This document shows positions 22,632-29,805 of a stretch of 37,471 bases of DNA, one piece after another (position 1 is the stretch's first letter; each line of letters opens with the position of its first letter). Under the pieces are notes generated by a model. The model did not search any database. It saw only the letters and a list, made by a program, of their open reading frames with translations, and was not told the DNA's origin. A program made the translations under genes and the position numbers. This stretch comes from a virus, in IMG/VR virus record IMGVR_UViG_3300037843_000024, positions 1-37,471 of that record; one strand, given 5' to 3'.

Positions 22632-22939
22632 TGTACTATCTTCTATATCGATCATTGATGAAACTGTTGCACAAATTTCATCTACATTACGCCCCACCGG
22701 TTTATCCAATGGGAGATACTATGTTGTGGTGCAAATGGTGTGGTCTACGATACCAAGTTCCTTCTGGTAAAAATATACTAGAATGGAAATCAACACCAAA
22801 GGCTGCCCAATGCGCGTTTACGGATTATCCTGCTGTACGGTGCAAAAGAACTACGCTCAATGAGGGCGACTATTGCCCTGAACATACAAAACTTGTATAT
22901 GCATGGAGGCGTAAAAATGAGCGACCAAGCGGAACATGA
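22631..22939 (+). CDS. Cys-rich zinc-finger-like protein
   Basis: A 102-aa protein with CKWCGLRY (about 34-41), then AAQCAFTDYPAVRCKRTTLNEGDYCPEH, a six-cysteine layout able to bind zinc. It starts on the last base of the recA stop and overlaps the next gene by 23 bases. No function assigned. Confidence 0.55.
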   Translation: MYYLLYRSLMKLLHKFHLHYAPPVYPMGDTMLWCKWCGLRYQVPSGKNILEWKSTPKAAQCAFTDYPAVRCKRTTLNEGDYCPEHTKLVYAWRRKNERPSGT

Positions 22940-23276
22940 GACACTAGGAAACAAACCAAGGCCAAATCGCGGACAACAGGCACGCAACCGGCAGAAGCAA
23001 ACGAGAAAGGCAAAGACGCATAAAGCTAAATTTATAGCGAAACGCGCTGCGCCGAAGTTTCTCTATCTATGCAAATGCCACGGTCAACGGGCAACCAAGC
23101 CGCCATGTGAACGTGCCAATGACGACATTAGGGAAAACAAGTTCAGCGAATCGCCACTCGGAACATGGAATTGCTCTGTGACACATCAGAAATGCAAAGT
23201 AGACCGGTGTATGCCGGAAAAGCCTAAAGAGGAGTCAAATGAAACTCTTAAAAATGAAAAATCTAACACTGTATAG
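22917..23276 (+). CDS. Basic Cys-rich hypothetical protein
   Basis: A 119-aa protein; GGAGG upstream supports ATG 22917 over the longer frame at 22860. Residues 15-50 are extremely basic and Gln/Arg-rich (RGQQARNRQKQTRKAKTHKAK when read through). The second half has Cys/His pairs (CKCHG, CSVTHQKC). Probably nucleic-acid binding. No family recognised. Confidence 0.5.
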   Translation: MSDQAEHETLGNKPRPNRGQQARNRQKQTRKAKTHKAKFIAKRAAPKFLYLCKCHGQRATKPPCERANDDIRENKFSESPLGTWNCSVTHQKCKVDRCMPEKPKEESNETLKNEKSNTV

Positions 23277-23460
23277 CCATATAGGGCCAACATGGAATTA
23301 CGCATTAGGCTTAGGAATAACTGTGAAATGGGAAAATGTAAAGTATCCCTACTATCCAAATGGATGGATAATATTGAAGTTTGGTTTCAAATCAGTAATG
23401 TTTAGTTGGATTTTAGAAACGCACCCAAAAGAGGATAAAAATGCAAACAGCGCAAGTTGA
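23239..23460 (+). CDS. Hypothetical protein
   Basis: A 73-aa product with GAGGAG before ATG 23239. Aromatic-rich (NVKYPYYPNGWIILKFGFKS); possible membrane association. Overlaps the previous gene by 38 bases and the next by 20. Confidence 0.45.
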   Translation: MKLLKMKNLTLYSHIGPTWNYALGLGITVKWENVKYPYYPNGWIILKFGFKSVMFSWILETHPKEDKNANSAS

Positions 23461-23707
23461 TGTATTGCTACCAATGAATGTAAACGTTTCCATTGATGAT
23501 AATGGGACGGCTATCTATTACAAAGATGGTAACTTAGTGGTTATTGGGGTCGGTCAAGACGTTTGGGATGCCTTGAATGACTTTCGCATTGAATTCGCCG
23601 CCAAGGTCCATGCACTCGCTAATCCGGTGACGGTCTGTACCACAAGTACCAACACCGGGCTTCCAGTGTGGCCGTGTTCGCCTTACTGCCGCATTCATAT
23701 GGTGTAA
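23441..23707 (+). CDS. Hypothetical protein, last gene of rightward arm
   Basis: An 88-aa acidic protein with GAGG before ATG 23441, predicted beta-rich (VDVLLPMNVNVSIDDNGTAIY) and with a Cys/Pro-rich C-terminus. It ends about 65 bases before the bidirectional terminator. No family recognised. Confidence 0.5.
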   Translation: MQTAQVDVLLPMNVNVSIDDNGTAIYYKDGNLVVIGVGQDVWDALNDFRIEFAAKVHALANPVTVCTTSTNTGLPVWPCSPYCRIHMV

Positions 23708-23758
23708 CCTACCCAAAACCTTCTCCAACGCCTTAAATCGCCTCCTAGAGCCTTCTGT

Positions 23759-23803
23759 AGACACAAAAAGAGACCCGGCTTGCGCCGGGCCTTCTTGTTT
23801 TCG
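23759..23803. terminator. Bidirectional rho-independent terminator
   Basis: CCCGGC (23774-23779) pairs with GCCGGG (23784-23789) around the TTGC loop (GCAA on the minus strand). Rightward transcripts end in CCTTCTTGTTTT; leftward transcripts end in TCTCTTTTTGTG. It stands between the converging arms and can stop both. Confidence 0.9.
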
Positions 23804-24058
23804 AGTTTGGTCGGTCTTGCGGGTCTCCCTTGTGACCAGCACCGCACCCACATTAACAGCCGCATGGCCGCCGTCCTTTGGGCGTTTAGACGATCAACCG
23901 ATAATCTATCTTACCTTAAGATATATTTTTATCAAAAGTACCAAAGCAGCGCACACCAAGAGCAGCATCAGCGCGTGGTACTGCGGAGCCATCAAAACCC
24001 AGAATTACCAACTATTAGGAGCAAAGAAAAGTCTGAAAAGGCTCTGCACAAGGCCCCC
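23804..24058. other. Convergent intergenic region
   Basis: About 255 bases between the terminator and the first leftward gene. No conserved gene was recognised. The plus-strand frames here lack ribosome sites and run over the leftward tail gene. One small leftward frame is listed separately. Confidence 0.5.
23906..23992 (-). CDS. Possible 28-aa membrane peptide
   Basis: ATG 23992 on the minus strand gives a 28-aa product with one hydrophobic helix (ALMLLLVCAALVLLIKIYL). No strong ribosome site is visible, so this is only a candidate. It would be the last gene of the leftward arm. It could be noise. Confidence 0.25.
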   Translation of the reverse strand: MAPQYHALMLLLVCAALVLLIKIYLKVR

Positions 24059-24526
24059 CTAATTATGTATTCCCATAGCAGAAATTTGGATCGTATTTCC
24101 TATAAGGTCCGAACCCGAACTAGGATTAATATATATCCCGCCAACAAACCCATCAAGCGTAATCGAACTAAGGCTTATATCAGCAGCGGCCACATCGAAT
24201 ACCGGGCTATCATTATCGTGTATACATGAGAATATAACGGCATAGTTCAAGTCTGAAAATGGATGGGGCCAAGTCACCGGAATAAGTGCAAAATCAGCCG
24301 AAACATCATCGTCTGTAATTGTATACGGCCCTGTACGAACAACTTCAACTTGCCTAAGAGGCAATGTTGTAGTGTATGCCGAAATGTTTCCAAACTCATC
24401 AACTTGCCACGAAATATTCACACACCCGCTAGGTGCGATTGGTGTATCAGGATTTAGAGTAACTTTTGAGTTACTGCGTAAAATCTCATTAAGATCGAAA
24501 GGCAACGGAACATTAAAATTTGCCAT
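24059..24526 (-). CDS. Small tail-associated protein (inferred)
   Basis: A 155-aa beta-rich protein (MANFNVPLPFDLNEILRS at the N-terminus, repeated hydrophobic-polar strands later). The first 17 residues closely match the N-terminus of the neighbouring frameshifted gene, whose body is phage-tail-like, so a virion role is inferred. GGAGAAATGAAAC lies before the ATG. No specific function known. Confidence 0.5.
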   Translation of the reverse strand: MANFNVPLPFDLNEILRSNSKVTLNPDTPIAPSGCVNISWQVDEFGNISAYTTTLPLRQVEVVRTGPYTITDDDVSADFALIPVTWPHPFSDLNYAVIFSCIHDNDSPVFDVAAADISLSSITLDGFVGGIYINPSSGSDLIGNTIQISAMGIHN

Positions 24527-24594
24527 GTTTCATTTCTCCAAGATACAACGCGCTCTCTGCCACTTTCCCTCTGCACACCATATCTACGTCTTTA

Positions 24595-24821
24595 TTAGCC
24601 TACTAACCAATTTGTTCCATCTGAATAAACTGGAACCTTACCAGAATAACCACCCACATACGCAGCCCCAAATATCGTTGTCTGTGCGTCACTAACGAAA
24701 GCCCTAGCACCCATACCGGCTGTAACAGCACTAGGAAGCGCAGTACCCGCTACACTGTAAACAACCTGTGCCTGAGTATAGAATTTAACTCAGGAGGCAA
24801 AGAAACATTATAGTGAGCCAT
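24595..24821 (-). pseudogene. Frameshifted small tail protein
   Basis: From ATG 24821 the frame reads MAHYNVSLPPELNSIL and stops at 24750-24752. In the -1 frame the DNA continues YTQAQVVYSVAGTALPSAVT, then RAFVSDAQTTIFGAAYVGG and PVYSDGTNWLVG, ending at 24595. That second part is the common phage tail motif (AFVSDA...VPVYSDGTNW). One missing base near 24775-24795 explains the break. The region has no slippery heptamer of the X-XXY-YYZ type. Confidence 0.75.
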
Positions 24822-24840
24822 CTTGTTACCTACTTGCAAA

Positions 24841-25596
24841 TCAAAACTTCACATGATCCAAGGTCCACACGGTTGCAGCGCCAAGCGCAAATCCTATCTT
24901 AAACCACTTTGATTTTGATTTAGTTGCACCTGCTTTAGCCGATGCTACCTCTGCCTTGCACGCCACATCGTCGGCGGCAACAGTGGACTTTAGCCCGGTA
25001 ACTTGGTCGGTCAAAGACTTATTAAGCACGTTTGCTGAATCCACTTCCTGCTGCTTGGAATCAACCATTGTAATCTCGTTCTTCAAATCCATTTGAAGAG
25101 TTGGGACTAACTCTAACTGTTCTACCGTATCCAAAGCAACCGTGTTGGTTACCTCAATACCGCTAGCAGTTGCGGTAATGTCAGTCGGTTGAGCAGTCAC
25201 CAATGTGGCCCATCGAGTTGCCAGTTGCGGGGGCGTCATATGCTGATCCGTAACTTGCTGTTGTTGTGTTGCTGTGTCCCTTTGTTTAATGAGTGCCGTT
25301 AAAGCTGCGTTCTCCTGCGACACTGTAATTACTAACTGCTGATACTGAGCCGTCAGAGCCGTAACTTGAGCAGCAGCTTGTGTATCTTTGGCTTTCTGCT
25401 CGTCCAATTGCTGCAAAGCAATCTTTGCCTGTACATCATCATTGGCAGCACGGGCGTTAATCCACTTACCCCCAATCCATGCACCAAACAAAAGCACAAG
25501 CGCCGTTAGTACGATGCGCTCATGTTGCTTAAGCCAACTCACGGCAACTTTGGCATCTTTTTCAATTTCACTTGGCGTTATCACAGGGACAGTCAT
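24841..25596 (-). CDS. Membrane-anchored coiled-coil protein
   Basis: A 251-aa protein from ATG 25596 after GGAGGAGG, which rejects the longer frame at 25677. A membrane helix lies at about 24-43 (RIVLTALVLLFGAWIGGKWI), followed by Gln/Ala-rich coiled coil through about residue 210, and a second hydrophobic stretch near the end (FKIGFALGAATVW). This could be a phage inner-membrane or spanin-like lysis protein or a virion protein. Neither is decided. It overlaps the next upstream gene by 29 bases. Confidence 0.55.
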   Translation of the reverse strand: MTVPVITPSEIEKDAKVAVSWLKQHERIVLTALVLLFGAWIGGKWINARAANDDVQAKIALQQLDEQKAKDTQAAAQVTALTAQYQQLVITVSQENAALTALIKQRDTATQQQQVTDQHMTPPQLATRWATLVTAQPTDITATASGIEVTNTVALDTVEQLELVPTLQMDLKNEITMVDSKQQEVDSANVLNKSLTDQVTGLKSTVAADDVACKAEVASAKAGATKSKSKWFKIGFALGAATVWTLDHVKF

Positions 25597-25810
25597 TTTC
25601 CTCCTCCTTCTTAGGGAAAACACTTGGGATAACTTTTTTTGAAAACAGACTTGTAAGAACACTTTTGGGGAACACACTTGGAATTACCTCTGGCGTAAAG
25701 TGAGTAAAAACACCTTTAGCGCCTGTGCTCTCCTTGGGAGGACCATAAATAAGCTCCCACAGAATGTTCTTTACCGTGTCTTTTCGGAATTTTGGAATCA
25801 CTACTGACAT
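25568..25810 (-). CDS. Small protein with duplicated VIPSVFPK
   Basis: An 80-aa protein with GAGG upstream. It contains the eight-residue segment VIPSVFPK twice, at about residues 42-49 and 60-67, separated by SVLTSLFSKK. The C-terminus is CDNAK after an acidic patch. It starts on the upstream stop (TAATG). No recognised family. Confidence 0.5.
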   Translation of the reverse strand: MSVVIPKFRKDTVKNILWELIYGPPKESTGAKGVFTHFTPEVIPSVFPKSVLTSLFSKKVIPSVFPKKEEENDCPCDNAK

Positions 25811-25989
25811 TACTTGCCTCGTTCAACTGAGACGTATACAACCGCGTCTGGTCCCTCATCTGGAAAAAGGCATGGTTGCCAATGGGCTTCCGCGCTCATA
25901 GTAGCCGATCCTTCACGACATACTTTCTTCACTGCCTCATCCACCGCATCATCCAGAGACTTTGGATTGCGAATTATCTTTACCTTCAT
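25810..25989 (-). CDS. Small hypothetical protein
   Basis: A 59-aa product from ATG 25989 (GATAGGG upstream), overlapping the preceding gene by 41 bases. The longer frame starting at 26175 lies over the DUF5664-like gene and is rejected. Acidic C-terminal half (FPDEGPDAVVYVSVERGK). Confidence 0.45.
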   Translation of the reverse strand: MKVKIIRNPKSLDDAVDEAVKKVCREGSATMSAEAHWQPCLFPDEGPDAVVYVSVERGK

Positions 25990-26293
25990 TAGCCCTATCT
26001 CTTTCCACCAACTTTTGAAGATAGGCCAGAGCACGCCATGCCAACTTTGCTGCATGGTATGTTCCATCACTATCTTTTTTGTCCCGTTCCAGAAAATGAC
26101 GAACCATTGCGTCCGATTCGTCGGTAGATTTAGACCTGTCCCAATGTAATGGCTCTCCGGGGTTGTGCTGGTCATTGCCGACCTTACTTACCCGTGCTAC
26201 CTCAGCCAGTGCCAGTGGGAAATAGTCAAGAACACCTGTACCAATTGGAAGCTCTTTACGAGCCTTCGCATCGGTAGGTAGACTCAGTACCAT
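25949..26293 (-). CDS. dATP/dGTP diphosphohydrolase-like protein
   Basis: A 114-aa product from ATG 26293 with GGGGGA at suitable distance. It contains GTGVLDYFPLALAEVARVSK, then HNPGEPLHWDRSKSTDESDA and HAAKLAWRALAYLQK, the signature of the phage family once called DUF5664, annotated as dATP/dGTP diphosphohydrolase N-terminal domain. Members are thought to hydrolyse deoxynucleoside triphosphates and reshape the nucleotide pool. The single-domain form here is complete. Downstream of the metallophosphoesterase on the same strand. Confidence 0.75.
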   Translation of the reverse strand: MVLSLPTDAKARKELPIGTGVLDYFPLALAEVARVSKVGNDQHNPGEPLHWDRSKSTDESDAMVRHFLERDKKDSDGTYHAAKLAWRALAYLQKLVERDRANEGKDNSQSKVSG

Positions 26294-26385
26294 ACGCCAT
26301 CCCCCGTATTTCGTAGACAGTTTTGATAAATTTTTATTGAACAAATACCATCGCTCAGTGCTAAAAGGAACCTACCATATGGCAG

Positions 26386-27585
26386 TTATACAAACCTTTT
26401 TTCATAATACCCACGGTCAAAGAACGGATGCCACTCAACTTGGAACCCGCATACGGACCCAACAGTGTCTTGTTTTATTCTAACAATAGAGTAGCCGACA
26501 TGGGCCTGTAGACGCCTCTTACGCATGAACAGACTTTGGTCGGTAGTACAACCACCCTGTAAAGTATGAACCTCACGCGGGTAACCATAGTTGAACTTAT
26601 GATAGTGACCCACTAGCTCAATTTGCGGCTTTTCTCCGCCCTGATACGATTCGACGCGCTTCTGATCGGTATACGAAACAGCGTATGCTGATCCGCCTCC
26701 CGGATGGACAAGGCGCATAACAGACGAGCCGCTACCAAAGGATAGACAAATATCTGCCTCACCGTAACCAAGATATTTTAAATCAGTGCGACCCGCACTT
26801 TCCGCTCTCATTTGAAGGTAACGCCCGACTTCCACGCCCTCTCTCTGCTGGTACCAACCCTCGTGGTCATCCCCGGCAATATAATGTGTAGCGATTCCAG
26901 CACGAACCGGCCAGTTATCGATTACGTAATCAACTTGGTGGTCCATTCCCGGAGCGGTCAATAGCTCTGTTTTGTTAAACCTAGCCTCTCCATCAATCCA
27001 ATTTCCAGCATTATAAACAATGGAAATTCCTTGGCGATCAAAGTCATCATAGGCCGCGTTCAATACATCAAGACGAGAGTGTCGATTACACAAGTGGTTA
27101 TCGGTTGTAAAACCAAACGTGTGAGTCCAATAACCCGTCGTGTCTCCCTTAACTTCCCCTTTTCCGGGTTCCAAAAGAACCCCGTCGCCTAAGTCATGCA
27201 AACCATTGACGGTTTTCAACAGCAATGACCCACGATCCCTCATATCGGAAATAACGGTTTCTATATGTTCCGAAGAGGCTCCTAGAGTCTCGGCTAAATC
27301 TTTTGTGGAAATCGGGCCTCTTTTGAGCACCCTGCGAACATCCTCAAAGGTAACGTGAGGGACATTATTTGTTGAAGTTTCCCCCAACGACTTCGCACTG
27401 TGTAGACCTGCCGCCCCTAAGAATGCCTTAAAGGTGGGAAAATATCTCTGCCATTCCCCCTCAGTATACGCCCCGTTAGCCCTATAAAAATTTCTTGTAA
27501 TCGTGGTGTCGTTTGGTGTAATAGTTATAAGACCTTTCAAATCTTCAATCAACGATTCTTTGGTTGGCTGTAAAGCCTTCCTCAT
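26386..27585 (-). CDS. Metallophosphoesterase with N-terminal DNA-binding-like modules
   Basis: A 399-aa protein (start ATG 27585 overlaps the upstream stop; ATG 27600 is an alternative just after GGAGGAG). Calcineurin-type motifs run in order: DNH in FTTDNHLC, NAGNWIDG, AGDDHEGW, and GHYHKFN near the C-terminus, where the last His pair binds metal. The GDxxD-type second motif has Asn where Asp is usual. Before it lie an ITRNFYRAN...GAYTEGEW helix pair resembling repeats attached to homing endonucleases, and a winged-helix-like segment (VRRVLKRGPISTKDLAETLG). This suggests DNA targeting. Substrate unknown. Confidence 0.75.
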   Translation of the reverse strand: MRKALQPTKESLIEDLKGLITITPNDTTITRNFYRANGAYTEGEWQRYFPTFKAFLGAAGLHSAKSLGETSTNNVPHVTFEDVRRVLKRGPISTKDLAETLGASSEHIETVISDMRDRGSLLLKTVNGLHDLGDGVLLEPGKGEVKGDTTGYWTHTFGFTTDNHLCNRHSRLDVLNAAYDDFDRQGISIVYNAGNWIDGEARFNKTELLTAPGMDHQVDYVIDNWPVRAGIATHYIAGDDHEGWYQQREGVEVGRYLQMRAESAGRTDLKYLGYGEADICLSFGSGSSVMRLVHPGGGSAYAVSYTDQKRVESYQGGEKPQIELVGHYHKFNYGYPREVHTLQGGCTTDQSLFMRKRRLQAHVGYSIVRIKQDTVGSVCGFQVEWHPFFDRGYYEKRFV

Positions 27586-28049
27586 TTTTCCGGTATGCAT
27601 ACTCCTCCGTCTTTGTGTGGACAAATGCCATGATTTTTGGCACGACCACAATTACAATTATAACAAAGAATCTGAAATCCCGCTGGAAACCCGTTGTTTT
27701 TCAACCAACAATAGAAAACAACTCCAGATTTCACGGTCTTTCGATGAACCGCCCCATCATTGTTAACATGGTCGATAGTTAAAAAACCAAGCATTTTTTC
27801 ACCACAACAAGAACACTGAATTACATTATTTATAGCATAGTGCTGAAATACTACTTGTTTTAATTTGGCGTACCTCTTACGCCCACTATCCGAACGACTT
27901 GCTAAGGCTAAAGCAGTATGATTATATTCGAACTGCTTTTTCTTATTTTCAGGATCAAGTCTCCAAGCAACAGCGTACTTATTTGTGCATCTTTTACACC
28001 AACTCTGCCGTATATCACGGTTCTTGGCGCGAACGTAAAAATCATCCAA
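27582..28049 (-). CDS. HNH endonuclease with probable 5' frameshift
   Basis: A 155-aa frame beginning at TTG 28049 contains the zinc knuckle half (CKRC), CSCCGEKMLGFLTIDHVNN and ILCYNCNCGRAKNHG, an HNH nuclease. Its true N-terminus appears to be ITKVCTKCKIPKLL directly upstream in the same frame, but no start codon lies there. ATG 28107 begins MVKNRI in a shifted frame, and one extra base between 28085 and 28095 would join the two. So the gene is likely inactive or misread. It lies directly behind a promoter. Confidence 0.75.
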   Translation of the reverse strand: MDDFYVRAKNRDIRQSWCKRCTNKYAVAWRLDPENKKKQFEYNHTALALASRSDSGRKRYAKLKQVVFQHYAINNVIQCSCCGEKMLGFLTIDHVNNDGAVHRKTVKSGVVFYCWLKNNGFPAGFQILCYNCNCGRAKNHGICPHKDGGVCIPEK

Positions 28050-28116
28050 CAGCTTTGGAATCTTACACTTAGTACAAACTTTTGTTATGAATTCTATTTT
28101 TCACCATCCTTTTTAT

Positions 28117-28145
28117 ACAGTAACACAAAATCCTTTAATTGTCAA
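28117..28145 (-). promoter_or_regulatory. Sigma70-like promoter, leftward, TGTGT extension
   Basis: On the minus strand TTGACA (28145-28140), a 17-base spacer ending TGTGT, and TACTGT (28122-28117). It matches the early promoters of the opposite arm in spacing and the TGTGT element. ATG 28107 lies nine bases beyond the -10. It would serve the HNH gene and the metallophosphoesterase and dNTPase-like genes. Confidence 0.75.
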
Positions 28146-28150
28146 GCTGG

Positions 28151-28552
28151 TTAGCGCCTTTTGATATTTTTACCACGCGCCTTGGTTCCCTTTTTAATCG
28201 GTCGGCTGGATTTGGCCGCCTTACGACCCTTTGCCCCGGAACGTACTGGAATCATGGCAGCCTGATATGGATTGAAAAATGCCCGAAAATCAGAGCGAAG
28301 CTCTTGAATATCCCGGCTGTGCGACGAGCACATGTTTTCAAAACCTTTTTGCAATACATCCGTTTGTTTTACAAGCTCAACCTGTGTAGTAGCAACACCC
28401 TCGTGAATCTCCTTCAAATCCTTTGATCGAATGTCCTTGAACCAATTTATAATTCTACTACCAAAAGCCAAAACTCCAAAAATGGCTACCCAAAATTTTG
28501 CAGCATCGAGATACGCCATTACCGTAGCCGCAGTTGGTCCTAATACAATCAT
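28151..28552 (-). CDS. TM and coiled-coil protein of the lysis region
   Basis: A 133-aa protein with one hydrophobic helix (about 11-32), a helical coiled-coil (DIRSKDLKEIHEGVATTQVE), and a strongly basic tail (AAKSSRPIKKGTKARGKNIKRR). Layout is compatible with a spanin or lysis accessory but is not diagnostic. One-base overlap with the holin candidate. Confidence 0.5.
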   Translation of the reverse strand: MIVLGPTAATVMAYLDAAKFWVAIFGVLAFGSRIINWFKDIRSKDLKEIHEGVATTQVELVKQTDVLQKGFENMCSSHSRDIQELRSDFRAFFNPYQAAMIPVRSGAKGRKAAKSSRPIKKGTKARGKNIKRR

Positions 28553-28824
28553 TATTTATCTCCTTGACTATCGCCGGGAGGTTTGCCAATATTACTAAGC
28601 TTATTGGATACATACGAAGAACTCGCCGCACCAAGAAGGGCAGTCATTCCGTAGAATTGCTCCGGAGATGGTAAACCATGCGTAAAACAAAAAAAGGCAA
28701 TCATCAAACCAATAAGAGTAAACGTCATAGAAATACCAATGATCCTACTTGCGCTTCCGTTACCATCTGGTTCAGATGACACGCTCTTGAGCCAATTTAA
28801 TGCCTTGGGTACAATTGTAAGCAT
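28552..28824 (-). CDS. Holin candidate
   Basis: A 90-aa protein with two hydrophobic segments (about 29-50 and 58-77) and a short charged tail, after GGGGGAG. Size and two-helix layout fit phage holins, and it stands between a wall-hydrolase-like gene and a TM protein. Function is inferred from position and shape. Confidence 0.5.
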   Translation of the reverse strand: MLTIVPKALNWLKSVSSEPDGNGSASRIIGISMTFTLIGLMIAFFCFTHGLPSPEQFYGMTALLGAASSSYVSNKLSNIGKPPGDSQGDK

Positions 28825-28833
28825 AACTCCCCC

Positions 28834-29148
28834 TTACAGGAAAAAACAAAGACTATTCATATTAGCTACGAGTGGATGCGCGTCGTGGTCTCCAAGAATC
28901 TTTTCTTTGAAGAAAGTAGTATCAACATTTCGAGTATCGCACCAATAAAGAGCGCCCTTGGAATAGTCTTGAGTACCTTCATAGATGCCCTCTACTTCGT
29001 GCAACAATTTAACAAAGTCCGGTTCCCAAATAGATGGTGTTCCAGTCGGAACTTCCATTGTAGCTGCATAATTAGGAAGCCTGTCCAATACTTCGAGCAA
29101 TGTTCCCCAACCAAGCCTAACACGGTTCATAATGCACGACATTATCAT
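28834..29148 (-). CDS. Cell-wall-hydrolase-like protein, possibly truncated
   Basis: The 104-aa frame from ATG 29148 contains MNRVRLGWGTLLEVL and later GALYWCDTR, and ends in ANMNSLCFFL, which together recall the SleB/CwlJ-like phage wall-hydrolase family. The frame is open upstream to about 29251 and encodes YLKSQLVEIG and GKPYGGWRAAAMIM, which match the family better than the start at 29148 does, but no normal start lies there. The catalytic Glu of SleB is not evident. The GIY-YIG gene ends inside the extension. A 1-base change after ATG 29225 would give a full start. Confidence 0.45.
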   Translation of the reverse strand: MIMSCIMNRVRLGWGTLLEVLDRLPNYAATMEVPTGTPSIWEPDFVKLLHEVEGIYEGTQDYSKGALYWCDTRNVDTTFFKEKILGDHDAHPLVANMNSLCFFL

Positions 29149-29230
29149 TGCCGCCGCACGCCAACCACCATAAGGCTTGCCTAATTTCCATCCAATCTCT
29201 ACAAGTTGGCTTTTCAGGTAATCATCTTGT

Positions 29231-29803
29231 CTAAGTATTTGATTCCACGGTATTTATACCGCGCCTCCTGTCCCACGCCCTTTGGATTCCCGCTATACGT
29301 TTAGCTTTATTTTCTGGTGTTTCATTTTTAATAGCTAATCTAGCAGATTCCGAAGTAAACTTCGTCCCAAGTCTATTACCCATCATTCTATCACGAAGTT
29401 GTTGACGATGTAATTCAGTTCGTATATATCCCATAGGCTTGCGGCCTTTATTAGCCGCTCCAATTTTCTTTTTAGCTTCCTCTGAACATGGTATACCAAG
29501 TCGTCCAATGTCACCGCCGGGCCATACATTATAACCTAATTTTGGATTCCTACTATCTAGCAATAGAATCCAAATACGTTCAAGATTGCCAAGTTCTTCT
29601 CGACCATTAGGTACCGCAAGAATGTCCACTGAAAAGTTATCTATACCATATTTCGCCATAGCGCGAACAATGGGCATAGGATAGTTCTTTCTATGACGTG
29701 CCGCCCAACGTTTAACACTCAAATAACGATTCAAGTTTATGCTTACCGTCTTGCCAACATAATACTTACCGTTGATCTTATTGTACAGTAGGTAAACAAA
29801 CAT
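29231..29803 (-). CDS. GIY-YIG homing endonuclease
   Basis: A 190-aa protein. FVYLLYNKINGKYYVGKT is a GIY-YIG motif variant, followed by the Arg/Glu helix and RYLSVKRW region, with the conserved Asn-containing C-terminal part of the domain. Residues about 110-180 contain repeated SEEAKKKI and SESARLAI helices like NUMOD DNA-binding modules. The gene lies between the ejection-protein gene and the truncated hydrolase gene, as expected for a homing element. Confidence 0.88.
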   Translation of the reverse strand: MFVYLLYNKINGKYYVGKTVSINLNRYLSVKRWAARHRKNYPMPIVRAMAKYGIDNFSVDILAVPNGREELGNLERIWILLLDSRNPKLGYNVWPGGDIGRLGIPCSEEAKKKIGAANKGRKPMGYIRTELHRQQLRDRMMGNRLGTKFTSESARLAIKNETPENKAKRIAGIQRAWDRRRGINTVESNT

Positions 29804-29805
29804 TA

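Noticed and set aside
23780-24229. Plus-strand frame of 149 aa in the convergent region
   Set aside because: It starts within the terminator hairpin, has no ribosome site and covers the leftward tail gene.
24751-24821. Programmed -1 frameshift in the small tail gene
   Set aside because: No slippery heptamer in the correct frame was found near the break; a simple one-base indel explains it.
25990-26175. Extended start of the small gene at 25810, beginning at 26175
   Set aside because: The added 62 residues overlap the dNTPase-like gene in another frame, and ATG 25989 has its own ribosome site.
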